Below are positions 32,224 through 40,626 of a DNA stretch of 64,000 nucleotides, piece by piece. The notes under the pieces are model-generated. The model worked only from the letters and a program-made list of their open reading frames with translations. It was not told where the DNA came from and did not search any database. The first letter of the stretch is position 1. Each line of letters opens with the position of its first letter. The stretch is from the NCBI GenBank assembly GCA_963793825.1, contig CAWCBE010000012.1:558001-622000 (forward strand), in the 5' to 3' direction. The stretch comes from RYN-230 sp963793825 (GTDB taxonomy: Bacteria; Actinomycetota; Actinomycetes; Streptosporangiales; Streptosporangiaceae). The position numbers and the translations under genes are program-made.

Positions 32224-32892
32224 TCAGGAACGTTCGCCCAGTATCGGCGATGGCCGTGACCAGCCATTACCCACCACATACTCGCGCACAACCCGGGCAG
32301 GCACCCCGGCGATCACGCACCGGTCAGGCACCGCCCCGCGGACCACGGAGCCCGCGGCCACCACCACATTACGGCCGATGCAGGCGCCCGGCAGCACGAT
32401 CGCGCCGGCTCCCAGCCAGCTTCCGGCCCCGATGGAGACCGTGGTGTTCTGCGGCCACTGACGGCCGATCGGCACGTCAGGGTCGGCGTAGCCGTGGTTC
32501 TGGTCGTTGATGTACACGTTCGGGCCGGTGAAAACGTCATCCCCGATGACCAGGGAAGAGTGGGCCACGAGGTGGCTGCCCCGGCCGATCACGCACCGGC
32601 TGCCGATCCTGAGCACCGGTACCGCCCCAAGCTCATGGCCGGGGAGCATGCCCGCGGACAGCGAGACCTGCTCGCCGATCAGCGTGCCGGACCCGATCTC
32701 GATCCACGCCTGGCCGTACAGTGCCCCGGTGGGGAAGGCGATGATCGACCCGGGGCCGAACCCCGCGAAGCCACGGCCGGCCGGTGTCTCCGCGGTGATC
32801 GCGCCCGCCTGCTGCGCCGCACGCCAGGCCCGGTGCACCACCCGCCAGGCCAGCGCGCGGTAGGCGCTGGCCATACCCCGTCTTTGCGGCAT
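32224..32892 (-). CDS. left-handed beta-helix (hexapeptide) acyltransferase
   Basis: A 222-residue protein with many hexapeptide repeats (IEIGSGTLIGEQVSLS, VIGDDVFTGPNVYIND, SIGAGSWLGAGAIVLPGACI), the fold of trimeric acyltransferases. His residues in NDQNHGYADPDVP resemble the active-site region of galactoside or sugar O-acetyltransferases. It likely acetylates a sugar or surface polysaccharide precursor; the substrate is unknown. It may start at 32892 or at the internal ATG at 32874. It ends an apparent rlmN-acyltransferase transcription unit (6-nt gap). Confidence 0.8.
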   Translation of the reverse strand: MPQRRGMASAYRALAWRVVHRAWRAAQQAGAITAETPAGRGFAGFGPGSIIAFPTGALYGQAWIEIGSGTLIGEQVSLSAGMLPGHELGAVPVLRIGSRCVIGRGSHLVAHSSLVIGDDVFTGPNVYINDQNHGYADPDVPIGRQWPQNTTVSIGAGSWLGAGAIVLPGACIGRNVVVAAGSVVRGAVPDRCVIAGVPARVVREYVVGNGWSRPSPILGERS

Positions 32893-32898
32893 GGCGGG

Positions 32899-34035
32899 CT
32901 ACGGTACCCGGGCGCTGATCTGGAGCGTCGGGAGCTCCCCGGCCGGGGGGCGCCGGGCGGCGGGGCCGGCCAGCTGGCCGCAGGCACCGTCGATCTGGCT
33001 GCCCCGGGTGTCCCGGACGGTGACCGGCACGCCCCGGGCGGCCAGCCGGGCCTCGAACTCGGCCATCGCCGCCGGGGTGGACGCGGTCCACCGGGAGCCG
33101 GGAGTCGGGTTCAGCGGGATCAGGTTGACGTGGGCCAGCCGCCCGGCCAGCAGGGCAGCCAGGGCGCCGGCCCGCCAGGGCTGGTCGTTAACCTCCCGGA
33201 TCAGCGCATACTCGATGGACACCCGGCGGCCGGTCGCGGCGGCGTAGCCCCAGGCGGAATCGAGCACCTCGGCCACCTTCCAGCGGCGGTTGACCGGGAC
33301 GAGCTCATCCCGCAGCTCATCGTCCGGGGCGTGCAGCGACACGGCCAGCCGGACCGCCAGGCCCTCGGCGGCCAGCCTGCCGATGGCCGGCACCAGGCCG
33401 ACGGTGGACACGGTCACCCCGCGCTGCGAGATGCCCAGCCCGGCCGGGACGGGGTCGGTGATCCGCCGTACCGCGCGCAGCACGCTGGCGTAGTTAGCCA
33501 GCGGCTCCCCCATGCCCATGAACACGATGTTGGAGACCCGGCCCGGCCCGCCCGGGACCGTGCCCCGGGCCACGGCCCGGGCGCCCGCGACCACCTGGGC
33601 GACGATCTCCGCCGCGGACAGGTTCCGGGTCAGCCCGGCCTGCCCGGTAGCGCAGAAGGGGCAGGCCATCCCGCAGCCTGCCTGCGACGACACGCACATG
33701 GTGATCCGGTCCGGGTAGCGCATCAGCACCGACTCGATGAGCGCGCCATCGAACGCCCGCCACAGCGTCTTGCGGGTCATCCCCCCGTCGCAGGCCAGTT
33801 CCCGTTCCGCGGTGAGCAGCCGGGGCAGCAGCGCGCCCGCCAGCTCGTCCCGGGATCCGGCCGGCAGGTCGGTCATCTCCGCCGGGTCGTCGGTGAGCCG
33901 CCCGAAGTAATGCCGGGACAGCTGGTCGGCCCGGAAGGCTGGCCCGCCCAGCTCCGTGGCGGCCGCGCGCCGCTCAGCTGGGCCGAGGTCGGCCAGGTGC
34001 CGCGGCGGGCGGGCTGGGGATCGGTTGGCAGGCAC
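32899..34035 (-). CDS. rlmN: dual-specificity 23S rRNA/tRNA adenosine C2-methyltransferase
   Basis: A radical-SAM enzyme that methylates A2503 of 23S rRNA and A37 of some tRNAs. The cluster motif CGMACPFCATGQAG is clear, with VFMGMGEPLANY and the second catalytic cysteine near the C-terminus in GSQIDGACGQLA. The ORF opens at TTG 34074, but GTG at 34035 has a ggag ribosome-binding site 5-6 nt upstream and gives a normal 378-residue protein starting before PANRSPARPPRHLADL; I choose it. The C-terminal ~20 residues are Pro/Ala-rich. Confidence 0.92.
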   Translation of the reverse strand: MPANRSPARPPRHLADLGPAERRAAATELGGPAFRADQLSRHYFGRLTDDPAEMTDLPAGSRDELAGALLPRLLTAERELACDGGMTRKTLWRAFDGALIESVLMRYPDRITMCVSSQAGCGMACPFCATGQAGLTRNLSAAEIVAQVVAGARAVARGTVPGGPGRVSNIVFMGMGEPLANYASVLRAVRRITDPVPAGLGISQRGVTVSTVGLVPAIGRLAAEGLAVRLAVSLHAPDDELRDELVPVNRRWKVAEVLDSAWGYAAATGRRVSIEYALIREVNDQPWRAGALAALLAGRLAHVNLIPLNPTPGSRWTASTPAAMAEFEARLAARGVPVTVRDTRGSQIDGACGQLAGPAARRPPAGELPTLQISARVP

Positions 34036-34124
34036 CTGCGCTCCGTAGGCTGGATATGGGGAATCGCTTAACAATATCGTGGGTGCGGCCGCGGTGACCT
34101 GCGGCGAATCAGTAGATTTCGTGC

Positions 34125-35249
34125 ATGCCCACGTTGCGCAGGACCGGGAGAGACGGCCGCCCCGCAGCCCGGCCGGGGCGGCCTGAGATCCTGCTGAGCA
34201 GCGAGAGCCCGTACGGCAGCAGGCGGCTCGTGCTGGAGTACGACGGCTCCACGACCACCGCCTACCTGTACGACCAGTCCGCTGCCATCGCGGCGGTCTG
34301 GATCGCCAACCATGTGCCGGCCCCGCCTGCCGCCGACCCGGCCCAGGCCGCCGCCGGGCAGGCCCCGGTGATGCCGGCCGCGCACACCAAGCATCCGGCC
34401 GGGCGGCCCGTGCTGGACCGCCAGGTGCTGCGCGCGCTGTGGTTCGAGGAGGGCGACGGCGTCGCGGTGGTCGAGGGCGGCCGGCTCCTCGCAGTGATCC
34501 CCGGCTGGGCGTCCCTGGCCCGGGGGATGCCCGGGTACAGCCGGGAGGTGATCGGCCAGACCCCGTTCGCCTGGGCGCTGGATGACGCCCTGGAGGGGCT
34601 CGGCCCCCGCGCCGACCGGGCCACGGCCTTCTGGCAGTGGCGGGCCGGCCAGGACGCGTGGGCCGGATTCCAGCAGGCCGTGCTCGGGCACCTGCTGCAC
34701 CGGCTCGGGCCGGGTTCCCGGTACTGGGATGTCAGCGGCGGGAAGCAGCCGCTGGCCGGGGTGTCAGAACGGCCGCCGACCCGGGACCGCCCGTTCACCG
34801 TGCTGACCACGATCGGGATGAGCTGCCAGCGGATGCCGGTGGTGGAGCAGTACGCCGAGGATCCCACCCTGGCCGCGCGGATCGAGCTGGCGCTGGCCAC
34901 CACCATGCCCAGCCCGGACGCGGCCCGGATCTTCCTGTGGCTGGCCCATTACCCGTGGCGGGCGGTGACCTGGTTCGGGCCGGGGCACACCATCCGCTGG
35001 TATCACGAGCCGTCCACCTTCCCGCTGGGCGGCGGGAACACGGGCGTGCTGCTCCTCGACGACCCGGCCCCGCTGCCCGGGCCTGAGGTACCGGACCTGT
35101 CCGGGTTCAGCTTCGGCGCTGATCCGGTGCGCTGGCTGTGGGTGCTGCCGATCAGCGAGCGGGAGCGGCTGTTCGCCAGGGATCGCGGGTCACCCAGCCT
35201 GGTCACCAACCTGGCCGCCCAGCGCCGCAGCTGGGTCGTCAGCCAGTAG
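34125..35249 (+). CDS. suppressor-of-fused (SUFU)-like domain protein
   Basis: A 374-residue soluble protein. The second half shows a pattern I associate with bacterial SUFU domains: FTVLTTIGMSCQRMPVV, a region RIELALATTM, FLWLAHYPWRAVTWFGPGHT and WVLPISERERLFA. The N-terminal half is less conserved (SRRLVLEYDGSTTTAYLYD). Bacterial SUFU proteins are often encoded near contact-dependent toxin systems as putative immunity factors, but no toxin gene is visible here. It is divergent from rlmN. Domain assignment is by eye. Confidence 0.65.
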   Translation: MPTLRRTGRDGRPAARPGRPEILLSSESPYGSRRLVLEYDGSTTTAYLYDQSAAIAAVWIANHVPAPPAADPAQAAAGQAPVMPAAHTKHPAGRPVLDRQVLRALWFEEGDGVAVVEGGRLLAVIPGWASLARGMPGYSREVIGQTPFAWALDDALEGLGPRADRATAFWQWRAGQDAWAGFQQAVLGHLLHRLGPGSRYWDVSGGKQPLAGVSERPPTRDRPFTVLTTIGMSCQRMPVVEQYAEDPTLAARIELALATTMPSPDAARIFLWLAHYPWRAVTWFGPGHTIRWYHEPSTFPLGGGNTGVLLLDDPAPLPGPEVPDLSGFSFGADPVRWLWVLPISERERLFARDRGSPSLVTNLAAQRRSWVVSQ

Positions 35250-35812
35250 GGTCGCGCCGCGGCCCGGCAGTTACTACCGCCATCCGCCGCTACTACCGCC
35301 ATCCGCCGCGCGAGCCAGCCGTTATATGCGGTGCCCGGCTATATGCGGTGTCCGGCTGAATTAACCCTCATAGCCCCTCATAGGGATATCGCAGTTAATA
35401 TCTCTACAGCCACGGCTAAGGTTCCGGTAATGATGACTTGTCGGCTAATTCGGGCGCCGTACGCCGCAGCCTGCGTATCAGTTAGACGCCAGCCACCGGG
35501 CGCACCGGCCTGCGGGTAAGGCGAGCGCCCGGGCCGACCTCCCATGACGAAGGCGTGACCACCCCAATTAGATGGCCGCGGTGTATGCGCCCGGAAGTTT
35601 ACCTAATCCATTTCCGGCGCCGGGGAATATGAGTACGCTGTCAAGCGCTCATCCACCGCGTCATGACTGGGGCATGAAATCGCGCAATTACCACTGAAAC
35701 CGCAACTCTTCCGGCAATCCCTCAGGGCGCCTGGAATCGCAGGGCGGTAAGTCTACAGGCATGCCGTTAAACGGCGTTCGGCCGGAAAACAACCACAGCT
35801 AGGAGAAGTCGT
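35250..35812. other. 563-nt intergenic region with two small tandem duplications
   Basis: No convincing gene. It contains a 19-nt direct duplication (35272-35309, unit tactaccgccatccgccgc) followed by a 17-nt duplication (35323-35356, unit tatatgcggtgcccggc with one mismatch). The right half is clearly AT-richer than the flanks (for example 35361-35410 and 35560-35700) and probably holds the promoter of the secreted propeller gene. Confidence 0.6.
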
Positions 35813-37210
35813 ATGTTACTGCTCAGCCACTCCAGGCCCGCACTCGCCATGGTCGCCGCAGGCGCTGCCCTGGCCGGTGCCCTGGCCGTCACGGGCACCG
35901 CTGCCGCGGCGTCGGGTCCGGGCACCGCGCATGCGGCGGGAGCGCCCGGGGCAGCCCGGCTTGCCCATGGCAGCCGGGGCAGCGGGCACAGGCCGCGCGA
36001 CACCGCCTTCTCCGACTGGCCCATGTTCCGCGCTGATCCCGGCCACTCCGGTGTCTCCCCCGAGACGGCGATCAGCACCACGACGGCCCCCGCACTGACG
36101 GCCCAGTGGAATGCGTCGCTCGGCACCACCAGCGACACCTCGCCGGCGGTGGCCACGAGCACCCCGCTGGGCAAGGCACTCGTCTACGCGGGCGCGAACA
36201 ACCACTTCTACGCCTACCCCGCGGGCGGCGGCAGCCCGGTCTGGACCTACAAGCTCCGGACCGGGGTCGTCAACACCTCACCCGCGGTGTTCGGCGGCGT
36301 CGTGTACCTCGGCTCCACGGCCGGCAGTATCTACGCGCTGAACGCCTCGACCGGCGCCCTGATCTGCTCCTACAACACCGGGCAGCCCGTCCTGGCGTCC
36401 CCGGTCGTGGTCAGCGCCCCGGACGGGTCAGGGGCGGTGCTCTACGACGGCACCATCCCGGGCAGCCCGGGGGGAGCGGAATGGGCCATCTACGGCGCCG
36501 GCAACACGCACGGCGGCTGCACCAAGGACTGGGAGTTCACCGCGTTCCGGGTCACCCCGGGCGGCAGCTGGTCGTCTCCCGCGTACGGCACCGACGCCAG
36601 CGGCGTCCCGCTGCTCGTCTTCGGCAGTAAGGACCGCGACGATTCGGTGTACGCGCTCAACGCCAGCACTGGCGCCCTGGCCTGGCGGTACCAGACGAGC
36701 AGCGTGGCGGACTCCGACGTGGGCGCCCCGCCGACCATCTCCCCGCCCGGGCAGAACGGCTTCGCCGGCGGTGCCGTCTACGTGACGGGCAAGGACAAGG
36801 TCGTTTATGCCCTCAACCTCACCACTGGCAAGCTGATCTGGAGGTACAAGCTCGCCGCGGGCACCAACGGCGACCTGGCGGGTACCGCCCTGGTCGGCAA
36901 CCAGCTCTACCTGGGGTCGGACACCGGCGTCTACGCGCTCAACGCGACCACCGGGGCGGTGGTCTGGCATGTCCTTTCCCAGTCCACCTTCTACGGTTCG
37001 CCCGCCGTCACCGGGCCGGCCGGGCGGCAGGTGCTCGTGATCGGGAGCAATGCGGGCAGCCTGTACGCGCTCAGCCTGGCGACCGGGGCAACGGTGTGGA
37101 CCCAGCAGCCCAGCCGAAGCGGCTTCTGGGCTTCCCCAGCCATCTCGCAGGGCGCCATCTACGTAGCCGGGCTGGACGGTGTGCTCCGAAGTTACGCACC
37201 TCATTCCTAG
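35813..37210 (+). CDS. secreted PQQ-type beta-propeller repeat protein
   Basis: A 465-residue exported protein. The N-terminus is a signal peptide (ALAMVAAGAALAGALAVTGT, cleavage near AAAASG). The rest is a series of PQQ/pyrrolo-quinoline-like propeller blades with repeated cores such as YALNASTGALAWRYQT, YALNLTTGKLIWRYK and YALNATTGAVVWHV. Enzyme residues of quinoprotein dehydrogenases are not evident, so it may be a scaffold or binding protein. The ribosome-binding site is strong (aggagaa). A very long hairpin follows the stop. It is the first of several exported or polysaccharide-related genes. Confidence 0.85.
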   Translation: MLLLSHSRPALAMVAAGAALAGALAVTGTAAAASGPGTAHAAGAPGAARLAHGSRGSGHRPRDTAFSDWPMFRADPGHSGVSPETAISTTTAPALTAQWNASLGTTSDTSPAVATSTPLGKALVYAGANNHFYAYPAGGGSPVWTYKLRTGVVNTSPAVFGGVVYLGSTAGSIYALNASTGALICSYNTGQPVLASPVVVSAPDGSGAVLYDGTIPGSPGGAEWAIYGAGNTHGGCTKDWEFTAFRVTPGGSWSSPAYGTDASGVPLLVFGSKDRDDSVYALNASTGALAWRYQTSSVADSDVGAPPTISPPGQNGFAGGAVYVTGKDKVVYALNLTTGKLIWRYKLAAGTNGDLAGTALVGNQLYLGSDTGVYALNATTGAVVWHVLSQSTFYGSPAVTGPAGRQVLVIGSNAGSLYALSLATGATVWTQQPSRSGFWASPAISQGAIYVAGLDGVLRSYAPHS

Positions 37211-37223
37211 CCCGCCGCTTTAA

Positions 37224-37273
37224 CCGGGGCGCCCGCGCCAGAACCCGGCCGGGTTCTGGCGCGGGCGCCCCGG
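37224..37273. terminator. perfect 50-nt hairpin terminator
   Basis: Arms 37224-37248 and 37249-37273 are exact reverse complements (25 bp, no loop in the sequence). It begins 14 nt after the propeller gene stop, so it most likely ends that transcript. It is one of the longest perfect palindromes in the window. Confidence 0.85.
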
Positions 37274-37347
37274 CAGCATCTGGTCCGGCCTTCCCGCTCA
37301 CCATTGCCGGTCCCTCGGAAACCAACGCTGAGCCAATAGAGGTCATA

Positions 37348-38748
37348 GTGCTTACTGCCACAGAAATCATCACGCAGATGCGCGAGGTGGTACCACCTGG
37401 CCGGGGGTCCCTGACCCAGGCAGAGTCACGCTCGCTGAGCTGCCTGACCCAGGCACTGCTGGCCAGCAAGCCAGCGGCGCAGGCGGAGTACAGAAGGTTC
37501 CTGGAGGCCAGCCGGAAAGATGTCGGCCTGCCGGATCCCGCGCTCGCGGGAAGCCTGCAGGGCAAGCGGATCCTGGTCACCGGCGGTACCGGCTCCATCG
37601 GCTCGGCGCTGATGGCACAGCTGGCGCGGGTCAGGGCCGCCCAGCTGGTCAGCGTGAGCCGCGGGGTCACCCAGGGGTGGTCGCGGCTGCCCGGCGCTGA
37701 GTACGTGCAGGCCGATATCAGGGACCCCGATCAGCTGGCCGCGGTCTTCGGCCGGGCGCGATACGACGCCGTCTTCCACGTGGCCGGGCAGCGGAACCCG
37801 GCCCTGGCCGAGCGCGAGGTGCACCGCACGGTGACCACGAACGTGCTCGGCACCCGCAATGTGATCAGCGCCGCCGCCCGGTCCGGGGTCCCGCATGTGG
37901 TCCTCGCTTCGACCGGGAAGGCGCTGCGGCCCTATTCCGCCGAGGTGTACACGGCATCCAAGCGAGCCGCCGAGTGGCTGCTGTGGCAGGCGGCGGCGGA
38001 CGGGCTGGCCACCTACTCGGCCGCGAGGTTCACCCACGTGATCGACAACTCGATCATCCATGCGCGCCTGCTGGACTGGTGCCACGGCGAGGTGATCCGG
38101 CTGCACGCGGCGGACATCGCGTTCTATGTCCAGTCCGCGCTCCAGTCGGCGCAGCTGCTGCTGGCCGCCAGGATCGGCGCCCGGCCCGGCCCGGTGCGGA
38201 TGCATGCCATCCGTGACCTCGGCTGGCCGGTCAGCCTGCTCGATGTGGCGCTCGGCGTGCTGGCCCGGACCGCTTCCGCGGTACCCATCTACTTCAGCGG
38301 CTACGACCGCGGCTACGAGACCGCGGCGTTCCCCGGGCTCTACGACCCGGCGAACGCCGGTGACGTGAGCCCGCTGATCAGCTTGTTCGAGGCCGCCGGA
38401 GTCCAGCCGTCCTGGTGCCCGGCCATCGACACGTTCCCGCTTGCGGCCGCGCCCAGCTGCGCGGCGGACGACCAGATGCAGGCCCTGGCCGACACGTGCG
38501 CCCGGACCACGGAACCGGGCCCGGTGCGCGCGGCGCTCGACGAGCTTTCGTGGTCACTGCTCGATGCCAGCCTGGCCGCAGTTCCCCGCCCGGTGCTGCT
38601 GCGGGCCATCCAGCTCACCTCCCGGCACCGCGGCAGCCTGGACGCCACGCACGAGCGGATGCTGGCCGCGATCGAGCGGTCCGCGGCCGTGGCCTACCCG
38701 GCGTCATCGGCCGCCCGCCCGCCCTCAGAAGCCTCCCTGCCCGGCTGA
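37348..38748 (+). CDS. SDR/epimerase-type polysaccharide biosynthesis protein
   Basis: A 466-residue protein. After ~70 residues of unassigned N-terminus comes an extended-SDR Rossmann domain: RILVTGGTGSIGSALMAQLA, the VFHVAGQRNP strand, and the YxxxK pair in VYTASKRAAEWLL. It resembles CapD/UDP-sugar 4,6-dehydratase-like proteins of polysaccharide pathways, with an extra C-terminal ~130 residues of unknown role. GTG at 37348 is chosen because gagg lies before it; ATG at 37378 is an alternative. Placement upstream of a GT2 polymerase and glycosidases supports a sugar-nucleotide role, but the substrate is unknown. Confidence 0.75.
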   Translation: MLTATEIITQMREVVPPGRGSLTQAESRSLSCLTQALLASKPAAQAEYRRFLEASRKDVGLPDPALAGSLQGKRILVTGGTGSIGSALMAQLARVRAAQLVSVSRGVTQGWSRLPGAEYVQADIRDPDQLAAVFGRARYDAVFHVAGQRNPALAEREVHRTVTTNVLGTRNVISAAARSGVPHVVLASTGKALRPYSAEVYTASKRAAEWLLWQAAADGLATYSAARFTHVIDNSIIHARLLDWCHGEVIRLHAADIAFYVQSALQSAQLLLAARIGARPGPVRMHAIRDLGWPVSLLDVALGVLARTASAVPIYFSGYDRGYETAAFPGLYDPANAGDVSPLISLFEAAGVQPSWCPAIDTFPLAAAPSCAADDQMQALADTCARTTEPGPVRAALDELSWSLLDASLAAVPRPVLLRAIQLTSRHRGSLDATHERMLAAIERSAAVAYPASSAARPPSEASLPG

Positions 38749-39123
38749 GGCCAGCCTCCCGCCATGACGACGCGGCCCTCGCCCGGCCGATGCCGGCCGG
38801 GCCGTCAACGGCGGGCAGCGCGCGGCCGCGCCCGCCGTCCACTATCCCGCCCCGCGTTCTTCATTCCGGCCTGTCACCTCAAAGGGAGTCCGCAGGGAGG
38901 CAGCTTAACCATCTCATTAACGTCACAAAAGCCGCTTCCGGCTCATCCTGGCCGACAGCATGAAAGGTTGCGCAGAAGGTCCATAGAGAATGGTTGTTCA
39001 GCCCGCCCAGGAGAATGTGGTGTTACTCTCATAGCGCCGGGCCCCCGGTGGGAAGGATTTCTTAGGATATGCAAGAGAATTACGCTAATCGGCCAATCGA
39101 CGCAATCGACGGGAGGCGGGATC
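38749..39123. other. 375-nt intergenic region before the GT2 unit
   Basis: No supported gene. Base composition falls markedly after about 38880, with AT-rich patches (38905-39000, 39055-39100), which suggests promoter and leader sequence for the small membrane ORF and glycosyltransferase. No strong hairpin was found. Confidence 0.5.
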
Positions 39124-39252
39124 ATGAAGGACATCCCCGAGTTCGGCAGTGTTCTGTGGATCGCGTTCGGGATCTCAGCGTGCTCTACCCTGATAATGAC
39201 CTTGACGGTACGGCTGTTCTTTCGCCGGAACAAATCACTGACGGATCAGTAG
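39124..39252 (+). CDS. 42-residue single-pass membrane protein
   Basis: The ORF has a strong ribosome-binding site (gggaggcggg just before ATC ATG). It reads MKDIPEFGSVLWIAFG then a hydrophobic helix (ISACSTLIMTLTV) and a basic end RLFFRRNKSLTDQ, the typical layout of a small inner-membrane peptide. Third codon positions are mostly G/C, as expected for a real gene here. The overlapping region of the glycosyltransferase frame has poor codon use, so this frame is favoured for 39124-39252. It may be a subunit or regulator of the synthase that follows. Confidence 0.6.
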   Translation: MKDIPEFGSVLWIAFGISACSTLIMTLTVRLFFRRNKSLTDQ

Positions 39253-40625
39253 CCGCCCCCCGCGGCTTCCAGATTCCGCAGGTCACCTTCCGGCCACGCC
39301 GGGCATTGGCGATCATTCCCATCGCGCTGCTGGTGTCCGGGTCGGTTTTCCTGCACCGGACCGCCCTGGGCCACTGGTCACTGGCCGAGGGCCGGATGTA
39401 CCTGTTGTGGCTGATCAGCCTGGGCTTCGTACTGGCCCAGTTCCTCCTGTCCTGGGCCCAGCGCCCGTTCACCGTGACCGACGCCCAGAACGACAAGCTG
39501 GCCCGCCTGCGGGTCGCCGCCGTCGTCCCCTGCTACAACGAGGACCCCGCGATCCTGGACCGGACCATCTACGCCCTGTTCAGCCAGACCCGGCCGCTCG
39601 ACTGGGTGATCGTGGTTGATGACGGCTCCACCGCTGAATACGGCGATGTCCGGGCCCACTGGCAGGCTCACCGGTCGGCCACGGAATTTATCTGGATACG
39701 CCAGGACAACAAGGGCAAGAAGCACGCGCAGGCTGCGGCGTTCCGGGCCGTCCCCCAGGCCGATATCTACGCCACGATGGACTCAGACTCGGCCCTGGAG
39801 CGTCGGGCCATCGAAGAAGGCCTCAAGCCATTCGCCTCCCGCGACGTGGTCTCGGTCGCGGGCCTGGAGATGGCCTACAACCTGACCACCAACCTGCTCA
39901 CCCGGGCCATCGGGATGCGATCGCTGGCGTTCCAGCTCTTCACCATGAGCGCGCAGAGCGTCGCCGGCGGGAACGTCATCATCAACCCGGGGGCCTTCTC
40001 GCTCTACCGGGCATGGCTGATCCACCGGGTCCTGCCCGCCTACCTGGGGGAAACGTTCTTCGGGGTGCCGGTGACGCTGGGTGATGACACCGCCCTGAGC
40101 ATGTACGCCCTGATGCACGGGCGCGCGGTCCACCAGCCCACCGCGGTGTCCATGCCGGTGTACCCGGAGACGCTGTCGCACCACCTGCGCCAGTGGACCC
40201 GGTGGATGCGGGCCTCCACGATCCGGACGCTGTGGCGGATCCGCTATCTGCGGCCGCGCTCCTACGCCTGGTGGTTCGTGGTGTACCAGCAGTACTCGTT
40301 CTACGCCTCGGCGGCGGTGTCCCTAGCCGTGCCGCTGGCCTGGCCGGCCACCCGCAACCTGGTCTTCGCCAGCGCTGTCGCCCTGGTCGTCTGGCCGCTC
40401 GCGGTCGCCCTGCGGCTGGCGACGGTGCGCCGCTCGGACTTGCGCTGGTACTCCTGGCTGGCCTCGACGGCGCTGCTGCCGTTCGCTGCCCTCTGGTACC
40501 TGGTGGTGCTGCGCCAGATCCGGTTCTACGGGATGGCCACCTGTCACCGGCAGGGCTGGGTGACCCGCAAGAAGGTGGAAGTAACCCTCTCCGACTCCGC
40601 CAGTCCCACCGCGGAGGTGCTCTGA
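39180..40625 (+). CDS. processive GT2 glycosyltransferase (hyaluronan/cellulose-synthase-like)
   Basis: A membrane glycosyltransferase of ~480 residues. N-terminal helices (IIPIALLVSGSVFL; MYLLWLISLGFVLAQFLL) precede the GT-A domain with VVPCYNEDPAILD, VIVVDDGS, DxD-type YATMDSDSA and TLGDDT. The QxxRW-type motif RQWTRWMRAS is typical of processive beta-glycan synthases, and C-terminal helices follow. It probably polymerises and exports a beta-linked polysaccharide. The start is uncertain: GTG 39180 overlaps the small ORF, and the frame is open to ATG 39069, but neither has a strong ribosome-binding site. A GH26-like gene follows after 1 nt. Confidence 0.85.
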   Translation: MLYPDNDLDGTAVLSPEQITDGSVAAPRGFQIPQVTFRPRRALAIIPIALLVSGSVFLHRTALGHWSLAEGRMYLLWLISLGFVLAQFLLSWAQRPFTVTDAQNDKLARLRVAAVVPCYNEDPAILDRTIYALFSQTRPLDWVIVVDDGSTAEYGDVRAHWQAHRSATEFIWIRQDNKGKKHAQAAAFRAVPQADIYATMDSDSALERRAIEEGLKPFASRDVVSVAGLEMAYNLTTNLLTRAIGMRSLAFQLFTMSAQSVAGGNVIINPGAFSLYRAWLIHRVLPAYLGETFFGVPVTLGDDTALSMYALMHGRAVHQPTAVSMPVYPETLSHHLRQWTRWMRASTIRTLWRIRYLRPRSYAWWFVVYQQYSFYASAAVSLAVPLAWPATRNLVFASAVALVVWPLAVALRLATVRRSDLRWYSWLASTALLPFAALWYLVVLRQIRFYGMATCHRQGWVTRKKVEVTLSDSASPTAEVL

Positions 40626-40626
40626 G

